Below are positions 22,138 to 31,360 of a DNA stretch of 64,000 nt, in pieces. Position 1 is the first letter of the stretch, and the number at the start of each line of letters is the position of its first letter. The notes under the pieces are model-generated. The model saw nothing but the letters and a program-made list of their open reading frames with translations, was not told the origin of the DNA and made no database searches. Location of the stretch: the NCBI RefSeq assembly GCF_900113615.1, contig NZ_FOPZ01000005.1:124001-188000 (forward strand), in the 5' to 3' direction. A program made the translations under genes and the position numbers. This DNA comes from Halorubrum aquaticum (GTDB lineage Archaea > Halobacteriota > Halobacteria > Halobacteriales > Haloferacaceae).

Positions 22138-23196
22138 ATGGACATCGAAGGGACCGTCCTCCGCGGCCCCGACTTCGAGCCCGTCGAGGGACGCGTCGTC
22201 GTCGAGGGGGGCGAGATCGCCGCGATCGAGGAACGGGAGACCGAGAGCGACGCCGTGGTCCTCCCGGCGTTCGTGAACGCGCACACCCACATCGGCGACT
22301 CGATCGCCAAGGAGGCGGGCGCGGGGCTCTCGCTCGACGAACTCGTCGCGCCGCCGGACGGGCTGAAACACCGCCTGCTGCGGGCCGCGAGCCACGAGGA
22401 GAAGGTGGCCGCGATGGCGCGGACCCTCCGGTACATGGAGTCGACGGGGACGGGGACCTTCCTCGAGTTCCGCGAGGGCGGCGTCGACGGGGTTCGCGCG
22501 CTTCGGGACGCGCTCGCGGGCGACGGAGTCGACTTCGGCGAACGGGACCTCCGTGCGGTGGTGCTCGGCCGTGACGACCCCGGCGTGCTCCCGGTCGCCG
22601 ACGGCTACGGGGCGTCGGGCGCTCGCGACGCCGACTTCGACTCGGTCCGGACCGCGACCCGCGAGGCGGGCAAGCTGTTCGGCATCCACGCGGGCGAGCG
22701 CGACGCCGAGGACATCGACCCGGCGATGGACCTCGACCCGGACTTCCTCGTCCACATGGTCCACGCGGAGGGTGACCACCTCGACCGACTCGCGGAGGCG
22801 GGGACGCCGGTCGCCGTCTGCCCGCGGTCGAACCTCGTGACGAACGTCGGCGTGCCGCCGATCCGCGAGCTCGCCGAGCGGACGACCGTCGCGCTCGGCA
22901 CCGACAACGTCATGCTGGACTCGCCGTCGATGTTCCGCGAGATGGAGTTCGCGGCGAAGCTCTCCGACCTCCCCGCCCGCGAGGTGCTCCGGATGGCGAC
23001 GCTGAACGGGGCGGCGATCGCGGGGCTCGACCGCGGCGTCGTCGAGCCGGGGAGGCCGGCGGACCTGCTCGTGCTCGACGGCGACTCCGACAACCTCGCC
23101 GGCGCGCGGGACGTCGTTCGGGCGGTCGTGCGCCGTGCGGGGAGCGCCGACGTCTCCCGCGTCGTTCTCGGCGGCGAGACGGTCCATCGGGCGTGA
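22138..23196 (+). CDS. Metal-dependent amidohydrolase
   Basis: 352 residues. The metal-binding start LPAFVNAHTHIGDS (about 48) has the two His of subtype III amidohydrolases, with later residues in KLFGIHAGERDAED, FLVHMVHAEGDHLDRLAEAGTPVAVCPRSN and VALGTDNVMLDSPSMF. These are features of the cytosine-deaminase / SsnA / guanine-deaminase branch. The substrate cannot be told. The TATA-like TTTTATG (about 22,109) lies about 25 bases before the ATG, so the transcript is probably leaderless. The next gene is thymidine kinase, so nucleotide salvage is plausible. Confidence 0.86.
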   Translation: MDIEGTVLRGPDFEPVEGRVVVEGGEIAAIEERETESDAVVLPAFVNAHTHIGDSIAKEAGAGLSLDELVAPPDGLKHRLLRAASHEEKVAAMARTLRYMESTGTGTFLEFREGGVDGVRALRDALAGDGVDFGERDLRAVVLGRDDPGVLPVADGYGASGARDADFDSVRTATREAGKLFGIHAGERDAEDIDPAMDLDPDFLVHMVHAEGDHLDRLAEAGTPVAVCPRSNLVTNVGVPPIRELAERTTVALGTDNVMLDSPSMFREMEFAAKLSDLPAREVLRMATLNGAAIAGLDRGVVEPGRPADLLVLDGDSDNLAGARDVVRAVVRRAGSADVSRVVLGGETVHRA

Positions 23197-23282
23197 CCCC
23201 TCCTCTCCGTTCGCCGAGGTCCGAGGTGACGGAGCACGCCCGGAGAGAAACCGTTTAGTCGCTGGATCCACCCGGTGAGCGC

Positions 23283-23978
23283 ATGCACGCGATCACCCAG
23301 TCCGGGTGGGTCGAGGTCATCTCCGGCTCGATGTTCTCGGGGAAGACCGAGGAGCTCCTCCGCCGGCTGCGGCGCGCGGAGATCGCCGGCCAGTCGGTCG
23401 CCGTCTACAAGCCCGCGGTCGACGACCGCTACGGCGAGACCACGATCGGGACGCACAACGGCCGGCAGTGGGACGCGACCGTCGTCGACGACGACGACCC
23501 GCTCGGGATCCTCGACGACGACCCGGCCGCCGAGGTCGTCGCGATCGACGAGGCCAACTTCTTCTCGAACGACCTCGTCGAAGCCTGTAACGCGCTCGCC
23601 GACCGCGGCTCCCGGGTGATCGTCTCGGGGACGGACCAGACGTTCCGGGGCGAGCCGTTCGAGCCGCTGCCGCAGCTCATGGCGACCGCCGAGTACGTCG
23701 ACAAGCTCCGGGCGATCTGTACGGTGTGTGGCGAGCCCGCCACCCGAAACCAGCGGCTCATCGAGGGCGAGCCCGCCCACGTCGAGGACCCGACGATCCT
23801 CGTGGGCGCGGCGGAGTCCTACGAGGCCCGGTGTCGCGACTGTCACGTGCTCCGGACGGGCGAGCGGAGCGAGCGGGGTGAACGGGAGGAGCGGAGCGAG
23901 CGCCCCGACCGCGCCGGCGGGGAGAACGCGGTCGACGCAGACCGGACGAACGGTGCGAGCGACGCGGACGACGACTGA
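23283..23978 (+). CDS. tdk: Thymidine kinase
   Basis: 231 residues; phosphorylates thymidine in the nucleotide salvage pathway. The P-loop is GSMFSGKTEELLRRL (about 15-30), followed by AIDEANFF, IVSGTDQTFRGEPF (catalytic), and zinc Cys pairs CTVCGEPA and CRDCHVL. The last 40 residues are a charged tail (ERSERGEREERSERPD) beyond the normal fold. Type II TK length without the tail is about 190 residues. It lies after the amidohydrolase with an 86-bp gap. Confidence 0.94.
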   Translation: MHAITQSGWVEVISGSMFSGKTEELLRRLRRAEIAGQSVAVYKPAVDDRYGETTIGTHNGRQWDATVVDDDDPLGILDDDPAAEVVAIDEANFFSNDLVEACNALADRGSRVIVSGTDQTFRGEPFEPLPQLMATAEYVDKLRAICTVCGEPATRNQRLIEGEPAHVEDPTILVGAAESYEARCRDCHVLRTGERSERGEREERSERPDRAGGENAVDADRTNGASDADDD

Positions 23979-24011
23979 TCGGGTCGCTCTTGCTTCCGTC
24001 GACCCTTCCGT

Positions 24012-25520
24012 CTACCCCTTGATGTTACACACCGGGAACGTCCGTGCCACCGTGTCACCGATGCCGAGTTCGTCGCTGACGCGGACCACCTCGTCGACGT
24101 CCTTGTACACGCCGGGGGCCTCCTCGGCGACGGTCGCGCCGGACTGGGCCTTCACGTAGATCGCCTGCTCGCTCTCGAGGTCGTCCTGTACGTCGCCGCC
24201 CCAGAACTCCTGTTTGGCCTGCGTCCGGCTCATCAGCCGGCCGGCTCCGTGGGCGGTGGAGCCGAACGAGACCGACATCGACTCCGACCCGCCGCGGAGC
24301 ACGTACGAACCGGCGCCCATGCTCCCGGGAATGATCACGGGCTGGCCGACCGACCGGTACGCCTCGGGGACTTCCTCGTGGTCCGCGGGGAACGCCCGCG
24401 TCGCCCCCTTGCGGTGGACGTATAACTCGCGGTCGGCGCGGTCGACCGCCTCGTCGCCGACGGCGGGCAGCCCGTCGGGGCCGACGCCGACCTCGTGGGT
24501 CTCCTTCTTCGCGATGTTGTGGGCCACGTCGTAGAGCAGTTCCATCTCGAGGTCGTCGATCGGGTCGGCGTCGAAGACGTCGCCGAACACCTCCCGCGTC
24601 CGGTGGGTGATCAGCTGGCGGTTCACCCACGCGAAGTTGATACACGCGCCCATCGCGCCGTAGTACTCCTCGGCCAGTTCGGAGCCCGCTGGCGCGGCCG
24701 CGAGTTCCTTGTCCGGCAGCGACTCGAGGAGGTCGGCGTGTTCCCGCTCGATCCGGCGCAGGTAGTCGTTACACGTCTGGTGACCGAGCCCGCGGCTTCC
24801 GCAGTGGATCAGGACGACGACCTGTCCCTCCGAGAGCCCGTAGGCGTCTGCGACCTCGTCGCGGAAGACGTCCGTGACGCGCTGGACCTCGAGGAAGTGG
24901 TTGCCCGACCCGAGCGAGCCCAGCTGGTTGCGGCCGCGGTCCTTGGCCTTCTGGGAGACGTACTCCGGCCTGGCGTCGGGCCGCCGACCCTCGTCCTCGC
25001 ACTGCGCCAGGTCGCTCTCGATCCCGTACCCCTCTTCGACCGCCCACTCGACGCCGCGCTCGAGCGCCCCGTCGATCGCGTCGGCGTCGCCGTCGATCAC
25101 GCCGCCGCCACCGAGCCCGGAGGGGATCGCCTCGAAGAGCGCGTCGACGAGTTCCTCCTCGCGGCCGCGGACGTCGTCGTAGGCGAGCGACGTGCGGACC
25201 ATCCTGACGCCGCAGTTGATGTCGTAGCCGACCGCTCCGGGCGAGATACAGCCGGTCCGGGCGTCGATCGCGCCGACGCCGCCGACGGGGAATCCGTACC
25301 CCTGGTGGCCGTCGGGCATACACAGCGCGGGTTCGACCATTCCGGGGAGGTGCGTCGCGTTCCTCAACTGGCGGAGGGTGTCGTCCTCGCCGATCTCCTC
25401 GAGGAGGTCCTCGCTGGCGAGCACCCGCGCCGGGACGTTCATGTCGCCCTCGCGCGGTATCTCCCAGACGTGCTCTCGCAGCTTCTCCAACCGGATCCCG
25501 TCGAACTCGCGTGAAGTCAT
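24012..25520 (-). CDS. rtcB: RNA ligase RtcB (tRNA splicing ligase)
   Basis: 502 residues; joins tRNA halves after intron removal by GTP- and Mn-dependent 3'-P ligation. Signature stretches are MPDGHQGYGFPVGGVGA, VGYDINCGVRMV (metal Cys), GSLGSGNHFLEVQ, LIHCGSRGLGHQTCNDY, GSMGAGSYVLRG and STAHGAGRLMSR (guanylated His). No intein interrupts it, though some archaeal RtcB genes carry one. Archease, its activator, lies just upstream (94 bp) on the same strand. Confidence 0.96.
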   Translation of the reverse strand: MTSREFDGIRLEKLREHVWEIPREGDMNVPARVLASEDLLEEIGEDDTLRQLRNATHLPGMVEPALCMPDGHQGYGFPVGGVGAIDARTGCISPGAVGYDINCGVRMVRTSLAYDDVRGREEELVDALFEAIPSGLGGGGVIDGDADAIDGALERGVEWAVEEGYGIESDLAQCEDEGRRPDARPEYVSQKAKDRGRNQLGSLGSGNHFLEVQRVTDVFRDEVADAYGLSEGQVVVLIHCGSRGLGHQTCNDYLRRIEREHADLLESLPDKELAAAPAGSELAEEYYGAMGACINFAWVNRQLITHRTREVFGDVFDADPIDDLEMELLYDVAHNIAKKETHEVGVGPDGLPAVGDEAVDRADRELYVHRKGATRAFPADHEEVPEAYRSVGQPVIIPGSMGAGSYVLRGGSESMSVSFGSTAHGAGRLMSRTQAKQEFWGGDVQDDLESEQAIYVKAQSGATVAEEAPGVYKDVDEVVRVSDELGIGDTVARTFPVCNIKG

Positions 25521-25613
25521 ACGCGGGAGTTCGACGCCGGCGGGGAAGGGCGTTACGTCAGGTGGCCGGCGGCGGGATCGACCGACGACGGTCGAACCGG
25601 TCCCGCCTCGAGC

Positions 25614-26063
25614 TCAGACGTCGAAGACGACGTAGGCGTACCACCCGCCGTCGCGCCGTTCGAGCGTCATCTCGGAGTACGTGACCGCCTTGATCTCCCG
25701 GGCGGCCACCGCGTCGAGGGGGACGCCGCGGGCGCTGGCCTCGACGGTCCACGCCGGATCGTCGTCGGGGTCGAGGTCGCTTTCGACGGAAGGGTCCGGC
25801 GGGATCGCGTGACACTCGTGGTCCGCGGGGAGGACGAGTCGCACGTCGCGCTCGTAGATCAGCCGATCGAGGTAGTCGAAAAGCAGCGCCTCGCGGCTCT
25901 CCGCGGTCTCGCGGATCGAGAAACGGTCACCGTCGCCCGCGGGAACCGACTCACAGCTCGCGGCGGTCAGCCCGTCAGCGACCGCCGCGAACAGCGCCGA
26001 GAGGCTCTGGGCGGTCGCCTCGACGGCGACGTCGGCCGTGTGGTCCCGGAGTTCGTAGCTCAC
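25614..26063 (-). CDS. Archease (RtcB cofactor)
   Basis: 149 residues. Archease speeds RtcB turnover and helps tRNA ligation. It opens YELRDHTADVAVEATAQSLSALFAAVADGLT, with metal-binding acidic residues, then IKAVTYSEMTLERRDGGWYAYVVFDV. An acidic internal loop (about 92-105, SVESDLDPDDDPA) is longer than in most families. It is upstream of rtcB in the same direction, probably cotranscribed. Confidence 0.9.
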   Translation of the reverse strand: MSYELRDHTADVAVEATAQSLSALFAAVADGLTAASCESVPAGDGDRFSIRETAESREALLFDYLDRLIYERDVRLVLPADHECHAIPPDPSVESDLDPDDDPAWTVEASARGVPLDAVAAREIKAVTYSEMTLERRDGGWYAYVVFDV

Positions 26064-26262
26064 GGTCCGTCGCTTCGGGCGGAGTCGGCTTCCGCGTTGT
26101 CATCGCCGCCGACCGTCGCGTCGTCGCCGGCGCCGGCCATGGCGAAGACACGGCGGAGTCCGTCAAAACGCTTCGGCCGGCCGGCTTCGGTCGGTCGAAA
26201 CGGTCGCGGACGCGCCGCGCGGCCGGTGGAGTTATATTCCACAGGCGTGTTACGTTTTCCCA

Positions 26263-26736
26263 GTGAGCGTCAACGTGGAGAGACGGACGGACCCGCCCGG
26301 CGATGCCGAACACGTCCGCGAGGCGTGGGAACTCAAAGAGCGGATCCACCGGGTCGACGGCGTCCTCCGCCAGCGACGCGGCTTCTTCACCGACGCCTAC
26401 CGCCGGTCCACGACCCATCTCATACTCGAGGACGACGAGGTGATCGCGTTCGCCTCGGTCCGACGGGACGGCTACGTGCTCTTTCTCGCCGTGGACCCGG
26501 ACCACCGGGGGCGCGGGCTGGCCGAGCGGTTGATCGCCGACGTCGCCGAGGAGTACCAGTCCGTCTCGTGTCACGCGCGAACGACGAACGAGCGGGCACT
26601 CGGCTTCTACGAACACATCGGCTTCGAGGTGAAACGGCGGATCGACGGCTACTACGAGGACGGCGGGGACGCCTACTACCTCACGCTGGGACCGAACAGC
26701 CTCCGCGAGCGCCTCTCGGAGTTCGTCCGCGGGTAG
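26263..26736 (+). CDS. GNAT-family N-acetyltransferase (RimI-like)
   Basis: 157 residues. The acetyl-CoA loop is FLAVDPDHRGRGLAERLI (about 75-92), followed by YQSVSCHARTTNERALGFYEHIGFEVKRRI, typical of RimI/Ard1-like protein N-acetyltransferases. The start is GTG (26,263), just after a TATA-like TTATATTCC near 26,230 at the usual 25-30 base distance. Acceptor substrate is unknown; protein N-termini are the likeliest. Confidence 0.86.
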   Translation: MSVNVERRTDPPGDAEHVREAWELKERIHRVDGVLRQRRGFFTDAYRRSTTHLILEDDEVIAFASVRRDGYVLFLAVDPDHRGRGLAERLIADVAEEYQSVSCHARTTNERALGFYEHIGFEVKRRIDGYYEDGGDAYYLTLGPNSLRERLSEFVRG

Positions 26737-26813
26737 GTCTCCCCACGAGAGATCCGACCCCGCCAAGCCCCGGAATCGACACGCATTAGCACCCGCCCCG
26801 AGGAGACGCGGGC

Positions 26814-28034
26814 ATGACCGATCCCACAGTCGAGGACCTCCTCGAGCGCGTCCGCGAGGGCGACGTGCGGCTCCACGAGCTGGACGACCACGTCGACGCC
26901 GGGACGGCCGCGACCGTCCGCCGCCGGCTGGTCGCGGACCGATCCGGAGCCGACCTCGACGTCGTCGGCGAGTACGCCTTCGACGCGGCCGCCGCCGACC
27001 CGAACATCGACAACATGATCGGCGGGGTCCAGATCCCGCTCGGCGTCGCGGGGCCGGTGGCGGTCGACGGCGGCGCGTTCGACGGCGACCGGTTCCTCCC
27101 GATGGCGACGACGGAGGGCGCGCTCGTCGCCTCGGTCAACCGCGGCTGTTCGGTGATCGACGCGGCGGGGGGAGCGACCGCCCGCGTCACGAAGAGCGGG
27201 ATGACCCGCGCACCCGTCTTCCGCGTGACCGACGTGGCCGAGGCGGAGGCGCTCGTCGAGTGGGTCCGCGACAACGAGGACCGGCTCCGCGAGGCCGCCG
27301 AGTCGACGACGAGCCACGGCGAGCTGCTCGACGTCACGCCCTACGTCGTCGGCAACAACGTCTACCTCCGGTTCCGCTTCGACACGAAGGACGCGATGGG
27401 GATGAACATGGTCACCATCGCGACGGGGAAGGCCTGCGACGTGCTCGAGGCCGAGACCGACGCCGAACTCGTCGCGCTCTCGGGGAACCTCTGTTCGGAC
27501 AAGAAGCCCGCCGCGGTCAACGCGGTCGAGGGACGGGGGCGGTCGGTGACCGCCGACGTCGAGATCCCCCGCGAGGTCGTCGAGGACAGGCTCCACACGA
27601 CGCCGGCGGCGATAGCCGAGATCAACACACGCAAGAACCACGTCGGCTCGGCGAAGGCGGCGTCGCTCGGCTTCAACGCCCACGTCGCCAACGCGGTCGC
27701 GGCGATGTTTCTCGCGACCGGTCAGGACGCGGCGCAGGTCGTCGAGGGATCGAACGCGATCACCACGGCGGAGGCGACCGCCGACGGGAACCTCTACGTC
27801 TCGGTGTCGATCGCGAGCCTCGAGGTCGGCACGGTCGGCGGCGGGACGAAGCTCCCGACGCAGGCGGCCGGACTCGACGTGCTCGGCGTTCGTGGCGGCG
27901 GCGACCCCGCCGGCAGCAACGCCGACGCGCTCGCGGAGGCGATCGCGGTCGGCGCGCTCGCCGGCGAGCTCTCCCTTCTCGCCGCGCTCGGGTCGAGACA
28001 CCTCGCGTCGGCGCACGCGGACCTGGGTCGGTAG
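26814..28034 (+). CDS. hmgA: 3-hydroxy-3-methylglutaryl-CoA reductase (class I)
   Basis: 406 residues; NADPH-dependent formation of mevalonate, the committed step of archaeal lipid synthesis. Motifs: NIDNMIGGVQIPLGVAGPV, PMATTEGALVASVNRG (catalytic Glu), DTKDAMGMNMV (Asp/NADPH), NHVGSAKAASLGF (Lys region), EVGTVGGGTKLPTQ and the catalytic His near LGSRHLASAHADLGR. The start matches the usual length. HMG-CoA synthase is in the same window but 24 kb away. Confidence 0.96.
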   Translation: MTDPTVEDLLERVREGDVRLHELDDHVDAGTAATVRRRLVADRSGADLDVVGEYAFDAAAADPNIDNMIGGVQIPLGVAGPVAVDGGAFDGDRFLPMATTEGALVASVNRGCSVIDAAGGATARVTKSGMTRAPVFRVTDVAEAEALVEWVRDNEDRLREAAESTTSHGELLDVTPYVVGNNVYLRFRFDTKDAMGMNMVTIATGKACDVLEAETDAELVALSGNLCSDKKPAAVNAVEGRGRSVTADVEIPREVVEDRLHTTPAAIAEINTRKNHVGSAKAASLGFNAHVANAVAAMFLATGQDAAQVVEGSNAITTAEATADGNLYVSVSIASLEVGTVGGGTKLPTQAAGLDVLGVRGGGDPAGSNADALAEAIAVGALAGELSLLAALGSRHLASAHADLGR

Positions 28035-28054
28035 CGGGACGGTCGTTCCCTGCG

Positions 28055-28858
28055 TCACTCCCGGTCGTCGCCCTCGATAGCTCGCGCGGCAACCAGCACG
28101 TCCTCGTGGAGGTGGCCGTTGGAGGCGACGAGCCCGGTCGAGTCGTGTCGCCAGCGGTCCCCCTCCAGGTCGGTCACCCGTCCGCCGGCCTGCCGGATCA
28201 TGAAGACGCCGGCGACGGAATCCCAGGGGTTCGCCCGGAGGTTCGAGATCGTCCCCTCGAGCCCGCCCGCGGCGACCGTCGGGAGGACGACCTGTGCCGC
28301 GCCGAGCCGGCGCATGTCGCCGAAGCGGGTCACGATCGCCTCGCAGGCGTTCGCGTACTCGTCGCGGGCGTCGTGGTCCCACCACAGCGTCGGGTCGACG
28401 GTCCCCCGTCGGGGGTCCGATACGTCGCTGACGGAGAGCCGCTCGCCGTTGCGGTACGCCCCGTCGGCGTCGGCGGTGTAGACGTCCTCGAGCGCGGGAC
28501 AGACCGTCGCGGCCGCCACCGGCTCGCCGTCGACGACGGCCGCCACCGCGGTCCCCCACACGCGGATCCCGCGGACGAAGTTGTGCGTGCCGTCGATCGG
28601 GTCGATCACCCACGCGGCACCCTCGTCGGGCACGCGCTTGCGGGCGTCCTCCTCCTCGCCGACGACCGCGTCCTCCGGGAACGACTCGCGGATCGTCTCG
28701 ATGGTCGTCCGCTGGGCGGCCCGGTCGGCCTCGGTCACGACGTCGTCCTCGCCTTTCGCCTCCACGGCGATGTCGGTCCGGAACGCGTCGCTCGCGACGC
28801 GGGCACCCGCCCGCGCGGCCCGTTCGGCGAGCGCGGCGCGCTCGTCTGCGTCGGTCAT
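28055..28858 (-). CDS. Inositol monophosphatase-family phosphatase
   Basis: 267 residues, Mg-dependent. The motifs are GEEEDARKR, WVIDPIDGTHNFVRGI and GNSV-type WDSVAGVFMIRQAGGRVTDLEG (metal Asp). In archaea this fold also covers fructose-1,6-bisphosphatases, so the substrate is open. It converges with hmgA. The ATG at 28,856-28,858 fits the family N-terminus (ALAERAARAGARVA). Confidence 0.9.
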   Translation of the reverse strand: MTDADERAALAERAARAGARVASDAFRTDIAVEAKGEDDVVTEADRAAQRTTIETIRESFPEDAVVGEEEDARKRVPDEGAAWVIDPIDGTHNFVRGIRVWGTAVAAVVDGEPVAAATVCPALEDVYTADADGAYRNGERLSVSDVSDPRRGTVDPTLWWDHDARDEYANACEAIVTRFGDMRRLGAAQVVLPTVAAGGLEGTISNLRANPWDSVAGVFMIRQAGGRVTDLEGDRWRHDSTGLVASNGHLHEDVLVAARAIEGDDRE

Positions 28859-28943
28859 GCCCCGGATCCGGCCCCCGGACGCGTATAAACGTCGATCCGG
28901 CGACGGGCCCGACCTCGACAGTATTAACTCAGTTCCGAATCCG

Positions 28944-28979
28944 AGTATACTTAAGTGCGTCCGGCGGAGAGGTACGCGT
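28944..28979 (+). promoter_or_regulatory. Promoter of the small gene at 28,980
   Basis: GTATACTTAAG (28,944-28,954) has a TATA/BRE-like core about 26-30 bases before the ATG. GCGGAGAGG close to the ATG may assist ribosome binding if the transcript is leadered. Nothing else regulatory is seen. Confidence 0.45.
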
Positions 28980-29237
28980 ATGAGACCCGAGGAAGCGGTC
29001 CGTCAGCTGGAATACGCCATCGACGCCTCGCTCGACGAGATCGGCCAGCGCGCCGCCGCCGGCTACCGGCCGACGTTCGAGCGTGTCGCCGACCGCGCCG
29101 ACGGTGCCGCCGTCTACACGCTCGCCGGCGAGCTCGCGGAGGAGGTCGACTGCGGCGACTGTCCGACCCCCGCCGAGGCCAACGAGACGGCCGAACGCGT
29201 GCTCGCGGACCGGGCGTACACCGACGGCGGCGAGTAG
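28980..29237 (+). CDS. Small haloarchaeal conserved-type protein
   Basis: 85 residues, helical (MRPEEAVRQLEYAIDASLDEIGQ), with a DCGDCPTPAEANETAERVL segment containing two Cys. The ATG at 28,980 follows a TATA-like box. It resembles small haloarchaeal proteins of unknown function. Not related in sequence to either neighbour. No role assigned. Confidence 0.65.
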   Translation: MRPEEAVRQLEYAIDASLDEIGQRAAAGYRPTFERVADRADGAAVYTLAGELAEEVDCGDCPTPAEANETAERVLADRAYTDGGE

Positions 29238-29347
29238 GCCGCAGGTCGGTCCGGACCCCGACACGAACTCCCTTTTCGAAGTTCCGACTCGTTTCCCGGA
29301 GCCTGCGATCCGTTCTCCGATCTCCGTCCGACCGCGCCCGGCGTCGA

Positions 29348-31042
29348 TCACCGCGGCGCGCGGCGCACTAAGAACAGCGTGGCGAGGACGATGGCGACGA
29401 GCACCGCGAGTCCGCCGAAGTCCGCCGGGTCGAACGCGGCCGGTTCCGTCGGCTCCTGTGATGGGTCGTCGTCGCCGACCGCGCCGTTCCCGGAGACCGA
29501 CTCCTCGCCGCCGGCGTCCGATCCGGTTCCGTCGTCGGATCCCGTCCCGGGAGTCGGCTCCGGCCCGTCGGCGGATCCGTCTCCAGGGTCCGTGTCCGCC
29601 CCGTCGTCCGGATCGGAGTCCGGATCCGGTTCGGGCTCCCGCACCGCGAGCGAGGCGACGGTCGCGGGCTTCCTCAGCCGGTCGCCCTCGAGAACGAGGT
29701 CGTACTCGCCGGGCTCCTCGAGGGACACCGCCACCGACTCGGTGGTCGTCGCCCCCGGCTCGGCGTCGACTGCGAAGTCGGCGAGGTCGCCGTCGGAACG
29801 GCCCTTGCGGTCGCCGTCGACGGTCCGGACCCGGAGATCTGCGTCCTCGGCGGGGACCGGGCCGACGTTCGAGAGTGTCACCTCGAGGGTCACCCGCTCG
29901 CCGGGCGCGACCGTTTCGGCGGACGCGGTCGCCTCGATCGGCTCGAGCGCGGGGCGGTGGGCCCCGATCGCGAACGCGGAGAAGCCGTCCGACCGGACCG
30001 CGAGCCGGACCGTCTCGTCGGCCTCGTCGATCACTCTCGTCTCGGTCGTCCGCCAGCCGTCGTCCTCGCCCGCGCCCCCGCCGTCGTCGGTCTCGTGGTA
30101 GGCCGCCAGCCGCTCGGGATCGACACCGGCCGCCTCCAGCCGGTCGCGGTCCACGACCACCTCCGCGGTCGCCGCCTCGATCGGTTGGTCGGGCTCCGAA
30201 AAGGAGACCGCGTAGTAGCCGAGCGGGTCGACGCCGGGGCGGTCCACGGGTTCGACCGACTCCGGGGGCTCTGCGCTCCCCTCGACCGAGAACTCCACGT
30301 CGCCCGAGCGGTTCCGGACGAACGACAGACGGTCGAGCCGGACCGCGGGGTCGCCCATCTCGAGGTCCGCCAGATCGACCTCGGTCTCCGACTCCACCGC
30401 GACCGAGTAGACCTCGACCTGGCGGGCGGTCGGATCGGGCGAGTCGACGAGGACGGTCGGATCGGAGTCGTCGTCATCGTCCTCGCCGTCTCCGTCCTCA
30501 TCGTCCCCGTCTCCATCGATCCCGCCGTTCTCCTGTGTGATCGCCTTCGGGTCGGCGGGGCGGGCGTGGACCGAGATCTCGTCGAGGACGCGGTCGCCCG
30601 GCAGCAGGTCGGCGACGCGGGTGTCGACCCGGACGCCGACCGGAACGGTCTCGTCCTCGGCGGTCAGAAGCGTCGGGTTCTCACTGCTCTCGGCCGGTTG
30701 GCCCTTGATCACGAAGGTCACCGCCTGCGAGTCGTGTTCGATCCACACCTCGGCCGGCTCGCTCCCGTTGTAGACGACGTAGAAGAGGTCGTTCTCGACC
30801 GTGAGGGCGTTCGGGTTCACCCCTTCGGCGTCGAGGTTCGGGTTGTCCTCGCTGACGTCGATGACGAGTTCGCCGTCCTCGTCGAGGTTGGTGTACGGGT
30901 TGTCGCCGGGCTGGAGGGCGACCTCGTCGTTGAGAGGATCGGTGGGGCCGTCGACGATCGCAGCACCTGTGGAGAGGATCAGGGCAGTCGCCGCGATGGC
31001 GGCGAGGATCAGCAGTGTCGTCGTCGAACCGCGGATGCTCAT
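29348..31042 (-). CDS. Secreted surface protein with C-terminal membrane anchor
   Basis: 564 residues. It has an N-terminal signal (about 1-32, TLLILAAIAATALILSTGAAI), a DUF1102-like beta region, a highly acidic stretch (about 170-200, DGDGDDEDGDGEDDDDD), a CARDB-like beta domain (VAPGERVTLEVTLSNVGPVPAEDADLRV), a long Asp/Pro/Gly-rich stalk (about 470-530) and a hydrophobic segment with Arg-rich end (GGLAVLVAIVLATLFLVRRAPR). The last part resembles an archaeal surface-anchor segment but lacks a PGF motif, so I class it only as a membrane anchor. I start at ATG 31,040-31,042, since a TATA-like box is near 31,073. It heads a cluster of envelope genes. Confidence 0.75.
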   Translation of the reverse strand: MSIRGSTTTLLILAAIAATALILSTGAAIVDGPTDPLNDEVALQPGDNPYTNLDEDGELVIDVSEDNPNLDAEGVNPNALTVENDLFYVVYNGSEPAEVWIEHDSQAVTFVIKGQPAESSENPTLLTAEDETVPVGVRVDTRVADLLPGDRVLDEISVHARPADPKAITQENGGIDGDGDDEDGDGEDDDDDSDPTVLVDSPDPTARQVEVYSVAVESETEVDLADLEMGDPAVRLDRLSFVRNRSGDVEFSVEGSAEPPESVEPVDRPGVDPLGYYAVSFSEPDQPIEAATAEVVVDRDRLEAAGVDPERLAAYHETDDGGGAGEDDGWRTTETRVIDEADETVRLAVRSDGFSAFAIGAHRPALEPIEATASAETVAPGERVTLEVTLSNVGPVPAEDADLRVRTVDGDRKGRSDGDLADFAVDAEPGATTTESVAVSLEEPGEYDLVLEGDRLRKPATVASLAVREPEPDPDSDPDDGADTDPGDGSADGPEPTPGTGSDDGTGSDAGGEESVSGNGAVGDDDPSQEPTEPAAFDPADFGGLAVLVAIVLATLFLVRRAPR

Positions 31043-31057
31043 CGACTTGGATATCAA

Positions 31058-31357
31058 TCCACAGACACCAAAGTAATCGGTCCTCGATGGGGCATCGAGC
31101 GATGGTTTTTGACGGTGTAAAGTCTGATATCATTCAGGAAAGGCGTAAGAATACGTCCGATGGAAGATACAGAGAACCTTAGTGCTAGTCGATATTCGAC
31201 CGCGGCATAATATATTATTCTGATCTACTAGTGTGACTAAAAGTGTATTAGATTGATTCCGCGGAAATGCTTAGACCATGGATTATATTTATCGTTCCAC
31301 CATCGATGTCATCGCTGAGATCGAAATCCACAGTGACAGAGTTTTTGTGGTGATTAG
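31058..31357. other. AT-rich intergenic region with a gene remnant
   Basis: GC drops clearly below the flanks, with runs such as TATATTATTCTG. The right third (about 31,255-31,357) is a decayed copy of the DUF1102-like gene at 32,550-33,203 and is annotated separately. The left part carries the promoter of the surface protein at 29,348. Confidence 0.65.
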
Positions 31358-31360
31358 TTA
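31255..31360 (-). pseudogene. Remnant of the 217-residue DUF1102-like paralogue
   Basis: 31,255-31,277 aligns with the 3' end of the gene at 32,550 (ATTCCGCGGAAATGCTTAGA against ATTCCGCAGAGATGCTTAGA). 31,294-31,360 aligns with 32,751-32,817 (CGTTCCACCATCGATGTCAT against CGTTCCGCCATCAATGTCGT, and ATCCACAGTGAC in both). About 170 bases of the intact gene are missing between the two blocks. It lies immediately downstream of the intact DUF1102-like gene at 31,358, in the same order as the surviving pair at 32,550-33,965. Confidence 0.72.

Noticed and set aside
31061-31254. Insertion sequence in the AT-rich spacer
   Set aside because: No terminal inverted repeats, target duplication or transposase trace; only the gene remnant to its right has a recognisable origin.
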